A stretch of 53,974 bases of DNA, from contig JAILEY010000001.1 in NCBI GenBank assembly GCA_024687165.1, forward strand, positions 1 through 53,974. Reading direction: 5' to 3'. The stretch comes from Treponema sp. Its GTDB lineage: Bacteria; Spirochaetota; Spirochaetia; Treponematales; Treponemataceae. Below the pieces are notes generated by a model. It saw only the letters and a program-made list of their open reading frames with translations. It was not told the origin of the DNA and made no database searches. The translations under genes were made by a program, and so were the position numbers. Positions 34,840 to 42,836 of this stretch are shown piece by piece (position 1 is the stretch's first letter; each line of letters starts with the position of its first letter).

Positions 34840-34867
34840 AAAAAAAACTGATTCTTTGTGAATCAGT
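34840..34867 (-). terminator. Hairpin with T-run between tRNA-His and tRNA-Arg
   Basis: On the minus strand ACTGATTC (34867... stem arm 34867-34860 reading ACTGATTC) pairs with GAATCAGT (34854-34847) around a 5-nt loop and is followed by seven or eight T's, the form of an intrinsic terminator, 5 nt after tRNA-His. Confidence 0.85.
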
Positions 34868-34872
34868 TTAGG

Positions 34873-34945
34873 GGTGCCTGGAGGGATTTGAACCCTCGAC
34901 AACCAGATCCACAATCTGGCGCTCTACCCCTGAACTACAGGCACC
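34873..34945 (-). tRNA. tRNA-His(GTG)
   Basis: Acceptor GTGCCTG/CAGGCAC with the family-specific extra G-1 opposite C73, anticodon loop TTGTGGA (GTG), T-arm AGGG TTCAAAT CCCT. No encoded CCA. It is the substrate for HisS at 7610-8911. Confidence 0.96.
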
Positions 34946-34958
34946 ATAAGTGAGTAGA

Positions 34959-34987
34959 AATATATACAAAATCAAAATTAATGTCAA
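34959..34987 (-). promoter_or_regulatory. Promoter of the His(-Arg) tRNA unit
   Basis: On the minus strand TTGACA (34987-34982), a 17-nt spacer and TATATT (34964-34959), 13 nt before tRNA-His. Confidence 0.85.
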
Positions 34988-35108
34988 TTGTAAAATTGAT
35001 TTATTCCGTAAAAAAATCTGTATTTAAATGACTTTTTCAGATTTATGATTTTCAAATTACTCCTTATTTTATTAAAGAAAAAAATATTCAAAATAAATTT
35101 AAATTCCC

Positions 35109-35135
35109 TAAACTAATTTTTTAAAATGCCGATTT
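35109..35135 (+). promoter_or_regulatory. Sigma-28 (FliA) promoter of the flgN-csrA operon
   Basis: TAAA (35109-35112), exactly 15 nt, then GCCGATTT (35128-35135). The bacterial sigma-28 consensus is TAAA-N15-GCCGATAA, so 10 of 12 positions match and the spacing is right. It lies 38 nt before the flgN ATG. Confidence 0.85.
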
Positions 35136-35173
35136 TATAACAGTAAACCTTTATTTTTTTTAGGAAGTCTAAT

Positions 35174-35617
35174 ATGGCAGAAAACAGAGAAATTGAATTG
35201 ATAAGCGTTCTTAATGAACAGGAGAGAATTCTTGATTCAATGCTCAAGGAACAGGATAAGATTCATGAATGTGTTGTTAACAGACTCTGGAATGGTCTTG
35301 AACAGTATGTTCTTAATGTAAACGAACTTGGAAATGAATTTTCAAAAGTTGATCAGTTTCGTGAAAAAATCGCGTCTGTTTCTGAAGATGTTTATTTTGC
35401 TCCTGAAGTAAAGGATGTTTTTCTCCGTGTAAAATCAAAGCTTTCAAAAAGTAAGATTGAAAATGATGCACTTGCAAAATATGTCGGTGCAACAAAACAG
35501 TTTATTACTGAAGTTATGGATGACTGTATTGCTCAGCAGCGTAACGATGTATATACATCCGGCGGTGCAATGCGCAGAAATTATGGTTCGAGTATTGTAA
35601 TCAATGCTTCTGTTTAA
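35174..35617 (+). CDS. flgN: FlgN-family flagellar export chaperone
   Basis: An all-helical protein of 147 residues in the FlgN position, directly before flgK and flgL whose products FlgN escorts to the export gate. The N-terminal heptads (ELISVLNEQERILDSMLKEQDKI) and length fit FlgN (about 140), although the family is poorly conserved and the call relies partly on gene order. AGGAAG lies 7 nt before the ATG. It is the first gene behind the sigma-28 promoter. Confidence 0.8.
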   Translation: MAENREIELISVLNEQERILDSMLKEQDKIHECVVNRLWNGLEQYVLNVNELGNEFSKVDQFREKIASVSEDVYFAPEVKDVFLRVKSKLSKSKIENDALAKYVGATKQFITEVMDDCIAQQRNDVYTSGGAMRRNYGSSIVINASV

Positions 35618-35654
35618 TTTAAGTTTGGAATAGTAAGGTTCAAGGAGTTAATAT

Positions 35655-37526
35655 ATGGCAAGTTCATTTGCAGGAATTGAAATCGGTAAAAGAAGTTTGA
35701 TGGCTCATAATACGCAGATCCAGACTGCAGGTCATAACATTTCAAATGCAAATACTGAAGGATACAGCCGTCAGCGTGTAAACATTAAGTCTTTTGATCC
35801 AATATACAGACCTGATCTTGAGCGTGCAATGGTTCCGGGACAGATCGGGCAGGGTACAGATGTTGAAAGCATCACACGCATTAAGGATGAACTTCTTGAA
35901 GGTCGTATCGTTGAAGGTACAAATGCTGAAACTTACTGGGAAACCCGCGATAAATATTATTCAATGATTGAGTCAGTTTATAATGAACCGAATGATATTT
36001 CAGTTCGTACAAATATGGATCAGTATTGGTCTGCCTGGCAGGAGCTTTCTGCATATCCTGAAAGTGATGCTGCTCGTCAGGCTGTTGTAATCCGTGGTCA
36101 GACTCTTTCAAATTCAATCGCACAGCAGCATAAAAGTCTTCGTGCAATTGGTGATCAGATTAATGGTGATATTGAAGCAACTGTAAAGCAGGTTAATGAT
36201 TATACAAAACAGATTGCGGCATTGAATAATGAAATTGTTCGTGTTCGTGGTCTTGGGGATAATCCAAATGATCTTATGGATCGTCGTGATCTTCTTGTTG
36301 AAAAACTTGCAGGCTTAATCAATGTAACGGTAGTTCAGCGTGATCCTGATGAGTTTATGGTTCATACTGATGGACAGGTAATTGTTCAGGGAGATCTTGC
36401 ACGTCAGATTGAAACAGTTGGTCAGATTGATAATAACGGCTATGGAAAACTTGTCTGGACTGATACAAAACTTGATGCAGAATTCCATGGTGGTACACTC
36501 GGTGCTCTTATTGAACTTCGTGATAAAGACATTCGCAATGAAATTCAGACTTTAAATACAATGACACTTAACTTTGCAGATCTTGTAAATGAAGTACACA
36601 GAAATGCAATCGGTAAGAATAATACAACAGGTCTCGACTTTTTTGTTCAGCATGATTTTGTAGAAAACGTAAACGGTAATTATGATCGTGACGGAGACGG
36701 TGTTGAAGATACTTCATATATTTTCCGTATTTCAGGAACAAACAGCCTTAAAGCTCAGGAACAGGTTGGTCTTGAAGGTGTAATGACTCTTTCTTCTGCA
36801 AAAGGAAATGTAAATGTTGAATATCACGCAACGGATACAGTTGAAACAATCGTAAACAGAATCAATGACAGTAATGCAGAAGTTAAAGCATATCTTGACA
36901 GAAATAATCACCTTGTTCTTAAAGCAACTGCTGCACAGGAAATGGAAAATCCTGATTTTGTAATTCGTCATGTAGAAGACAGCGGAATGTTCCTTGCAGG
37001 ATATTCTGGAATTCTTCAGGGTAGTGGAGAAGAAAATGCTTATGATTTTGCAAAATCAGATGCAGTTGCTTCTCTTGCAGGCGGAGATTATGCAGTAGCA
37101 CCATTGCTTGATCCTGCTGCATACATCGAAGTAAACAGAATTATTTTGAATGATGTTGCAAATGTTGCTGCAGGTTTTGCAAATACCCAGGGCTTTGTTG
37201 AACCAAGTGATGGACGTGCTGCTGTTGAAATGGCTGCTGTTAGAAATACAAAAGTAATGATCGGTGCTGAAAGAACCTTCGATGATTATTTTGCTGAAAC
37301 AGTAACACGTGCAGGTCTTAAAGGTGAACAGGCTCAGAATCAACTTGCAACTCAGAATAAAATCATGGGAGATCTCCGTGATCTTCGTGATTCAATCAGC
37401 GGTGTAAACATTGATGAAGAACTTGCAGATATCATAAAGTTCCAGCACGGATATAATGTTGCTGCAAAGTTTATTACAGTTCAGGATGAGCTTCTTGACA
37501 CTTTGATTAATCGTCTTGGTGTTTAG
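35655..37526 (+). CDS. flgK: Flagellar hook-associated protein 1
   Basis: The first junction protein between hook and filament, 623 residues (E. coli 547). The N-terminal FlgK/FlgE rod-hook signature reads SLMAHNTQIQTAGHNISNAN (15-34) followed by TEGYSRQRV. The C-terminal helical D0/D1 end is EELADIIKFQHGYNVAAKFITVQDELLDTLINRL. The middle variable domain is longer than in enterics. In spirochaetes the filaments and junctions lie in the periplasm. AAGGAG lies 8 nt before the ATG. It sits 37 nt after flgN. Confidence 0.97.
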   Translation: MASSFAGIEIGKRSLMAHNTQIQTAGHNISNANTEGYSRQRVNIKSFDPIYRPDLERAMVPGQIGQGTDVESITRIKDELLEGRIVEGTNAETYWETRDKYYSMIESVYNEPNDISVRTNMDQYWSAWQELSAYPESDAARQAVVIRGQTLSNSIAQQHKSLRAIGDQINGDIEATVKQVNDYTKQIAALNNEIVRVRGLGDNPNDLMDRRDLLVEKLAGLINVTVVQRDPDEFMVHTDGQVIVQGDLARQIETVGQIDNNGYGKLVWTDTKLDAEFHGGTLGALIELRDKDIRNEIQTLNTMTLNFADLVNEVHRNAIGKNNTTGLDFFVQHDFVENVNGNYDRDGDGVEDTSYIFRISGTNSLKAQEQVGLEGVMTLSSAKGNVNVEYHATDTVETIVNRINDSNAEVKAYLDRNNHLVLKATAAQEMENPDFVIRHVEDSGMFLAGYSGILQGSGEENAYDFAKSDAVASLAGGDYAVAPLLDPAAYIEVNRIILNDVANVAAGFANTQGFVEPSDGRAAVEMAAVRNTKVMIGAERTFDDYFAETVTRAGLKGEQAQNQLATQNKIMGDLRDLRDSISGVNIDEELADIIKFQHGYNVAAKFITVQDELLDTLINRLGV

Positions 37527-37568
37527 AAAATAGTTAACGGTCAGAAATAAATTCAGGAGATTTAGAAA

Positions 37569-38816
37569 ATGCATAGAATCAGTTCACAGTTCAATAATAA
37601 CGATACACAGTACCAGCTTAGAAAACAGGAAGTTCGCCAGGCAATGGCAAACCGTCAGATTGGAACTCAGTCAAAGATTGGTCAGCTTCGTGATGATCCG
37701 ATTGCAGCAGGTCATCTTGTTCGCTATCAGTCTTACCTTGGACGCGTTAATCAGTTTGAAAAAAACGCCCAGACCCTTGCAGATAATCTTAACGTTCGTG
37801 AAGGTTACATGAATCAGAATCTTCAGATCATGCACAGAGTTCGTGAGCTTGCAGTTAATGGTGCAAACGGTGTTTATAATAAAGATGATCTTAAGAATAT
37901 GGCTGTTGAAGTTAATGAACTTCTTAAGGAAATGATTCAGAATGCTAATGCTGTTGGTCCTGATGGAAATACACTTTTTGCCGGTACACATACAAAGGGA
38001 ATTGCATTTGATGTTGAATATGGAAATATTCCCGGAACAAGTGAGGAACTGATTGAAAAGGTAACTTACAAAGGAAATATTGGAACTAATAAAATTGAAG
38101 TTGATGAATGTGCATATCTTGCCGTTGATAACAGCGGAACAAAAACATTCTGGGCTGAACCACAGCAGCTTTCAGGACAGCGTGATCTTACTTCATGGCA
38201 GGCTCTTGAAGACAGCACGATTGTTGTTGATGGAATTGAAATCGGTGTTAAGGCCGGTGATAATGTTTTTGCATTGATTTCAAAAATCAACGATAGTGGT
38301 GCAGCTGTAAAAGCTACAATCGATCCGATTTCAAACGGACTTCAGCTTTCTACAACAGATTCTCATCAGCTCTGGCTTGAAGATAAAAATGGAACTGCTC
38401 TTGAAGATATGGGAATCATAATGGGAAAAGATCAGCTTCCTCCTTACAATATCAATACAACTGCAGTAAAAGTTAGCGGCGGTTCAATGTTTGATGCAGT
38501 AATCGCTCTCAGAGATGCAATGCTCACAGGTGATCAGGAAGCAATCGGTAGCCGTGTTCTTGGAACTCTTGATTATGGAATTTCAAATCTTACAACACGC
38601 CTTGCAAAGTCAGGAAGCGATTATGAAAGAGCAATGAACAACATTCAGCGTTCTCAGACTAACAATGTAAATGTTACTCAGCTTGTAAGCCGTGAAGGAG
38701 ATATTGATATTACTGAGGCAATTACAGACCTTAAGATGATGGAGTATGTAAATCAGGCTACATTAAGTAACGCTGGAAAAATGTATTCAAGCACTTTGCT
38801 TAATTACATGAGATAA
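37569..38816 (+). CDS. flgL: Flagellar hook-associated protein 3
   Basis: The second junction protein, 415 residues (E. coli 317). The flagellin-like N-terminal helices include QAMANRQIGTQSKIGQLRDDP (NRQIGTQSKIGQLRDDPIAA) and VREGYMNQNLQIMHRVRELAV. The C-terminal helices end TEAITDLKMMEYVNQATL then SNAGKMYSSTLLNYMR. The middle insert of about 150 residues makes it longer than the enteric protein. AGGAG lies 10 nt before the ATG. It is third in the flgN-flgK-flgL-fliW-csrA order. Confidence 0.96.
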   Translation: MHRISSQFNNNDTQYQLRKQEVRQAMANRQIGTQSKIGQLRDDPIAAGHLVRYQSYLGRVNQFEKNAQTLADNLNVREGYMNQNLQIMHRVRELAVNGANGVYNKDDLKNMAVEVNELLKEMIQNANAVGPDGNTLFAGTHTKGIAFDVEYGNIPGTSEELIEKVTYKGNIGTNKIEVDECAYLAVDNSGTKTFWAEPQQLSGQRDLTSWQALEDSTIVVDGIEIGVKAGDNVFALISKINDSGAAVKATIDPISNGLQLSTTDSHQLWLEDKNGTALEDMGIIMGKDQLPPYNINTTAVKVSGGSMFDAVIALRDAMLTGDQEAIGSRVLGTLDYGISNLTTRLAKSGSDYERAMNNIQRSQTNNVNVTQLVSREGDIDITEAITDLKMMEYVNQATLSNAGKMYSSTLLNYMR

Positions 38817-38865
38817 ATTAATTTCAAAATATTATTCTAAAAATAACAATTGAGGTTTAAATAAA

Positions 38866-39309
38866 ATGCAGATTGAAACTAAAACAATGGGACGCGTAGA
38901 AGTATCGGACGAGCGCATCATAAATATTCCACAGGGGCTTTTCGGTTTTGAAGAATATACTGATTTTGCCCTGGTAGACAGTGAATATGAACCGTTGCTT
39001 TGGCTTCAGTCTCTGCAGGAAAAAAATCTTGCATTCCTTTTGATTGATCCTTTCCTTATTGCCGATGATTATGAAGCAGAAATTGATGATAAGGAACTTT
39101 CAAGGATCGGAATAAAAGATCCTGCTGATGTTTCTGTTCTTACTATTGTAACTGTTCCAGGTGACGGTGGTGCTGTGACTGCAAATTTCCAGGGGCCGCT
39201 TATTATTAATAAAAAAAATCACCTGTGTATGCAGGCTGTTCTTGACGGCTCAAAATATACAACAAAGCATAATATTCTTGAGGCCCTCAGAAGAAAGGAG
39301 GGTAAGTAA
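38866..39309 (+). CDS. fliW: Flagellar assembly factor FliW
   Basis: A protein of 147 residues that binds either flagellin or CsrA. In Bacillus, free FliW releases CsrA from the flagellin mRNA when flagellin has been exported. Conserved FliW segments are [28 protein letters not shown] (e.g. [11 protein letters not shown]), the central [20 protein letters not shown] and the late [18 protein letters not shown]. It overlaps csrA by one nucleotide (TAATG), so the two are translationally coupled. Candidate CsrA targets (flaB, flaG leaders) are in this window. Confidence 0.96.
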   Translation: MQIETKTMGRVEVSDERIINIPQGLFGFEEYTDFALVDSEYEPLLWLQSLQEKNLAFLLIDPFLIADDYEAEIDDKELSRIGIKDPADVSVLTIVTVPGDGGAVTANFQGPLIINKKNHLCMQAVLDGSKYTTKHNILEALRRKEGK

Positions 39310-39527
39310 TGCTCATTCTTTCCAGAAAAATAGATCAGAAAATCAGAATAGGAGATGACATTACTCTCACAATTATTGATGTTAAAGGTGATCAGGTAAA
39401 GATTGGTGTCGAGGCTCCGGGAAATGTAAAGGTTTATCGTCAGGAAGTTTTTGATGCCATCCAGAGTGAGAACAAGGCTGCAAATCAGATTTCTGTTGAA
39501 AGCCTTAAGAATCTTTTCAAAAAATAA
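39309..39527 (+). CDS. csrA: CsrA, translational regulator
   Basis: An RNA-binding homodimer of 72 residues (family 60-75). [18 protein letters not shown] is the beta-1/beta-2 region, and VKVYRQEVF carries the conserved Arg near 43-44 that contacts GGA. It represses translation by covering Shine-Dalgarno sequences that contain A(N)GGA in hairpin loops. It is coupled to fliW by a TAATG overlap. Hairpins fitting its target rule are found before one flaB and before flaG. Confidence 0.98.
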   Translation: MLILSRKIDQKIRIGDDITLTIIDVKGDQVKIGVEAPGNVKVYRQEVFDAIQSENKAANQISVESLKNLFKK

Positions 39528-40214
39528 TTACTGCTGAGAATTCTTTTTTTCAAGGACAATCTCAGCTTCACTTTTCCTAACGTAAAGAGGGCCGTCGTAA
39601 TCTTTAAGCGGCTCTTTTTTATTTGCTATCATTTCTTCTGCAATTTCAAAAAGACTTTTGCATGCATCATTTTCCGGTGTATAGCAGTGTACTCTGTGAA
39701 GCTGTGAAATTTCACTAGTGCGTTCAACAAAAGTTTTTGCTCCCGGACCGCACACAAGTACTGAACTTTCCTTGTCAATCTGTTTTAAAATTTCTTCGAT
39801 TGATGCATCTTCTTCTGCACGAAGCTTTTCTCCGTTTTTATAGAATGAATGGAAGAATTCATCTTCTTTTGATTCCAGCACTGATAGAACAATTTCGTTT
39901 GATGATTTATAAGGATGAGCATAAAGGTCAAGGCTTGGAACAGCATAAAGCGGTGTGTTGTTTGCAAGTGTAAGAGCTTTGAGTGCACTTAATCCAAGAC
40001 GCAAGCCTGTAAAGGTTCCAGGTCCAAGTGTGCAGGTCGTATAATCAAGGTCAGAAGGAGTAAGACCTGCTTCTTTCATTACGTAATCTATTGCAGGAAG
40101 AATTTTTTCAGATTGTTTCATCCCAATATCCAGTGAAAGTTTAACAGTCTGTCTGTCCTTTTTGGCTGCTACTGTAAGTTCAGAAACTGCGCAGTCGATT
40201 GAAAGTGCATTCAT
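39528..40214 (-). CDS. tsaB: tRNA t6A modification protein TsaB (YeaZ)
   Basis: A protein of 228 residues that pairs with TsaD in the threonylcarbamoyl transfer complex. It has the ASKHA fold with MNALSIDCAVSE at the N-terminus instead of a full catalytic phosphate loop, and LGPGTFTGLRLGLSALKAL, the TsaB signature. The catalytic metal site of TsaD is absent, as expected. It lies 13 nt after tsaE and ends against csrA's stop with no gap. TsaC is at 25563. TsaD, the last component, is not in the window. Confidence 0.95.
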   Translation of the reverse strand: MNALSIDCAVSELTVAAKKDRQTVKLSLDIGMKQSEKILPAIDYVMKEAGLTPSDLDYTTCTLGPGTFTGLRLGLSALKALTLANNTPLYAVPSLDLYAHPYKSSNEIVLSVLESKEDEFFHSFYKNGEKLRAEEDASIEEILKQIDKESSVLVCGPGAKTFVERTSEISQLHRVHCYTPENDACKSLFEIAEEMIANKKEPLKDYDGPLYVRKSEAEIVLEKKNSQQ

Positions 40215-40227
40215 TTATCATGTCTCC

Positions 40228-40677
40228 TTATTTTGCTGCAGGCCAGTTGATAGGTCCGTTATTCCAGTTTTGAATTTCAATATCCCTGCTGCCATCTTCA
40301 TTTGGTTTAAAATTAAATATGATTGATTTTTTGGGAAGTTCACTTTTAACTTTTTCTGACCATTCGATTATGCAGACTCCGTCTCCGTAAAGCATTTCTT
40401 CTACACCAAGGTTGATAAAATCTTCGCTTCCTTCAAGACGGTATACGTCCATATGATAAAGCATCATCTTTTCACCCTGATATTCGCTGATAAGACAGAA
40501 AGTAGGACTTGTAATGCTGTCTTTTACTCCAAGACTTTCTGCAATGCCTTTAGTGATTGTTGTTTTTCCTGCTGCTAAAGTTCCGTCCATAGCAAGAACG
40601 TCGCCTGGTTTTAAAAGTGATCCTATAATTCTGCCGAGCTCAATAGTCTCTTCTGCAGTGGAAGTATGAAATTTCAT
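40228..40677 (-). CDS. tsaE: tRNA t6A modification ATPase TsaE
   Basis: A small ATPase of 149 residues that powers or resets the TsaBD complex. Walker A is GTLAAGKTT and the family motif SPTFCLISEYQG (SPTF-x(n)-Y) follows. MLYHMDVYRLEGSEDFINLGVEEML and CIIEWSEKV are also typical. It is upstream of tsaB on the same strand, 13 nt apart. This is the normal bacterial pairing. A 89-nt AT-rich gap separates it from the 90-residue ORF upstream. Confidence 0.95.
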   Translation of the reverse strand: MKFHTSTAEETIELGRIIGSLLKPGDVLAMDGTLAAGKTTITKGIAESLGVKDSITSPTFCLISEYQGEKMMLYHMDVYRLEGSEDFINLGVEEMLYGDGVCIIEWSEKVKSELPKKSIIFNFKPNEDGSRDIEIQNWNNGPINWPAAK

Positions 40678-40766
40678 GATAAGCGAAGTCTATCATTTTG
40701 ATGATTATGTGTAAATAATGATTGAACTGGAGAATTTCAATCGGGTTTAAAAAAATCAGTTTTTTT

Positions 40767-41039
40767 TCATTCAGTTTGCGGAAGAAGACCATCTTTATCC
40801 ATTTGGTCAATAAATTCTTTGAGTGCTTTTGAAAGCGGCATAACAGGATAGTCGAGATCACGTGGAAGCGGTTCAAGATCTATACTTCTTATGCCAAGAG
40901 GATTAATTTCAATCGTAAAAACAATAGGCACAGTGATTTTTCGTGCAAGAAATTCTACAACGGCATTTCCCTTGTAGTGATGAATATAATAAATGTAACC
41001 GTCTTCTTTTACGACGTCCTTAATTTCAATAACACGCAT
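40767..41039 (-). CDS. Small conserved-looking protein of unknown function
   Basis: A protein of 90 residues with balanced, gene-like composition: MRVIEIKDVVKEDGYIYYIHHYKGNAVVEF, then VPIVFTIEINPLGIRSIDLEPLPRDLDYP. It has AAGGAT upstream, no signal peptide and no TM. The N-terminal half reads as three or four beta-strands. It sits between the PilZ gene and tsaE on the same strand with short gaps, consistent with one transcript from fliD to tsaB. I believe that spirochaetes have a counterpart in the same place, but I could not confirm this. Function unknown. Confidence 0.7.
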   Translation of the reverse strand: MRVIEIKDVVKEDGYIYYIHHYKGNAVVEFLARKITVPIVFTIEINPLGIRSIDLEPLPRDLDYPVMPLSKALKEFIDQMDKDGLLPQTE

Positions 41040-41074
41040 ATTTTAAATTATAATCCTTAATTTTATAAAAGCAA

Positions 41075-42157
41075 TTAGCTGTACTGGTATATTTTTGCAT
41101 AGATTGTATTTTTTTCTTCAAGACCGATATCTGTAAACATGATATGCAGTATGTATGTTTTCTGATCTGATGCCCGTTTTGTAGTAACAATAAGTCCTTG
41201 AGCATTACTTTCTTTTGAACTTCCCGGAAGTCTGTAATAAACCTGAATGTACTGACCCTTTACGATTGGAAGTCCGCACCAGATTCTGCAGCCAGAAGCT
41301 GAAATATCAAGAAGTTTTCCTCTGTTTTTGTTTTCTTTTATCTGGAATGTCGGCTTTTTACCTTCTTCTTTTTTAGCAACAACAGCCGAAAATTCACACT
41401 GAAGATTTTCCATCTCCATTCGTTTTGCACCTCGGCGCTGGTACATATTTAAAGTTGTTGAATGTGTAATGAGAAGATATTCCTGTCCGTTCGGCTGTTT
41501 TTCATAACGTGCTGCACGTGCAAGACAGTTGTAAGCCATTCCTGTAGGAAGTGTAAATGTAATTCTTATTTTTGAAAGAGGCTTAGGTTTTGCAGAATTT
41601 TCAATAAATTCTTTTGAAAGTCCAACATAGAAACCGTCTTTTGTTGATTTTATCAGCTTTAATCGCCATGTATTTTTCTCATTGTCGTAGATAATAATTT
41701 CCTGACCTTCTCTAAGGCTTCTTGTTGAATTAATTGTAAGTTTTTCTTCGTATGCTTTTTCAAGTTTGTATCTTAAATCAAAGAAGATGGAAATTTTTTC
41801 ATGATTTACATATGAGTCTGAAACCATTCTGTTGTATTCCATCTGGAACATAGTGTCTAATTCTTCGGGCTCTCTGTACATGAAGAGAATATTTCTTGCC
41901 TTGTATCGTTTACAGATATGCCAGAGACGCAGAGTTTCTGCTTTATTGAGCCTTGCTTCATGAGCACATGCTTTTACATCTTTGTATTTTGTATCCCGGT
42001 TCTTGTTTTTTTCTATCCATGCTCTTGTTCGTTTTTTGCTCATTGCCTTGAAGAAAATAAAATAAACTATTGTAGCAACTGCAAGAAGAATGAGAACAAC
42101 AACAATGAATATATACAGGAAACTGTCTTGTCTTGATGAAATGTATGAACCTGGCAT
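41075..42157 (-). CDS. Membrane-anchored PilZ-domain protein (c-di-GMP receptor)
   Basis: A protein of 360 residues. One TM helix (about 14-37) is followed by a basic helical region and a domain at about 120-235 that resembles the YcgR-N/PilZN flap (LREGQEIIIYDNE). The PilZ domain then starts with RxxxR (Arg242-Arg246 in QRRGAKR) and has D284-x-S-x-x-G289 (LLDISASGC). Both c-di-GMP-binding motifs are intact, so ligand binding is expected. Placement between fliD and t6A genes suggests control of flagellar function by c-di-GMP, as shown for other spirochaetal PilZ proteins. AAGGAG lies 6 nt before the ATG. Confidence 0.88.
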   Translation of the reverse strand: MPGSYISSRQDSFLYIFIVVVLILLAVATIVYFIFFKAMSKKRTRAWIEKNKNRDTKYKDVKACAHEARLNKAETLRLWHICKRYKARNILFMYREPEELDTMFQMEYNRMVSDSYVNHEKISIFFDLRYKLEKAYEEKLTINSTRSLREGQEIIIYDNEKNTWRLKLIKSTKDGFYVGLSKEFIENSAKPKPLSKIRITFTLPTGMAYNCLARAARYEKQPNGQEYLLITHSTTLNMYQRRGAKRMEMENLQCEFSAVVAKKEEGKKPTFQIKENKNRGKLLDISASGCRIWCGLPIVKGQYIQVYYRLPGSSKESNAQGLIVTTKRASDQKTYILHIMFTDIGLEEKNTIYAKIYQYS

Positions 42158-42228
42158 TTAATCTCCTTATAAACTCCGCGATACTGCTTTACAAGCGCTG
42201 CATGGAGGCAGAATTCCTTAGGTTAAAA

Positions 42229-42825
42229 TCAACCGACTGCTTGTTCAACAGCCTGTGCTATTACCTTTAATTTCGGCGAAATTTCATAAAGACATAAGTC
42301 TCCGGAGGTAACTGTATCGTTTGAGGTCAATGACTGTTCAAGATCTGCAAAAATTGGTGCGAATGATTCAAAATATTCTCCCACATTCTGACCTTCAATT
42401 GAAATTTTTGAATAAAGATCCGGAAAGAGTGCACTCAAAGTTGCAGTGTGACAGAATGCATCAATATTATCAGCAAGGCGTGTAATTATGTCATTTGCAT
42501 CTTTATCTTTTCCATTCTGCAGAAGCTCCGGAATTGTTTCAAGTTCTTCTGAAAGTTTTTCAAGTCTTGTTTTTGCAGTTTTCAGTCCTTCAACAACTGC
42601 TGATTTGCTTAAAACCCTTAGATTGATGCATGTATCATCTTTTAATTCTGCTGCACAAACTTCATCGATTTTTTCTGCAGGAACTGATTCTCCGTTAAGT
42701 GAAACTCCGATTATAGTTGCATCATTTTTTTCAGCTTCGATTTCAAAAGATTTCAAAACATCATTTACAGTTTTTTCATTTTCAAGTGTAATGTCTATTT
42801 TTTCATCATTTACGTAAAGTTTCAT
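42229..42825 (-). CDS. Unknown protein in the fliS/fliT position after fliD
   Basis: A protein of 198 residues. The first ~75 residues look like a small beta-grasp unit (MKLYVNDEKIDITLENEKTV, then IIGVSLNGESVPAEKI and INLRVLSK). The rest is helical (LKTAKTRLEKLSEELETIPELLQ; ITRLADNIDAFCHTA; YEISPKLKVIAQAVEQAV). It starts 11 nt after fliD on the same strand, where other bacteria place the chaperones fliS and fliT. A filament-cap or flagellin chaperone role is an inference from position and helicity. No family recognised. TAGGAGATT lies just before the ATG. Confidence 0.72.
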   Translation of the reverse strand: MKLYVNDEKIDITLENEKTVNDVLKSFEIEAEKNDATIIGVSLNGESVPAEKIDEVCAAELKDDTCINLRVLSKSAVVEGLKTAKTRLEKLSEELETIPELLQNGKDKDANDIITRLADNIDAFCHTATLSALFPDLYSKISIEGQNVGEYFESFAPIFADLEQSLTSNDTVTSGDLCLYEISPKLKVIAQAVEQAVG

Positions 42826-42836
42826 CTTAGAATCTC

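Noticed and set aside
34946..35173. An additional tRNA or small gene between tRNA-His and flgN
   Set aside because: The region is AT-rich, with a tRNA promoter on one strand and the sigma-28 promoter on the other; no cloverleaf or ORF with a start signal is present.
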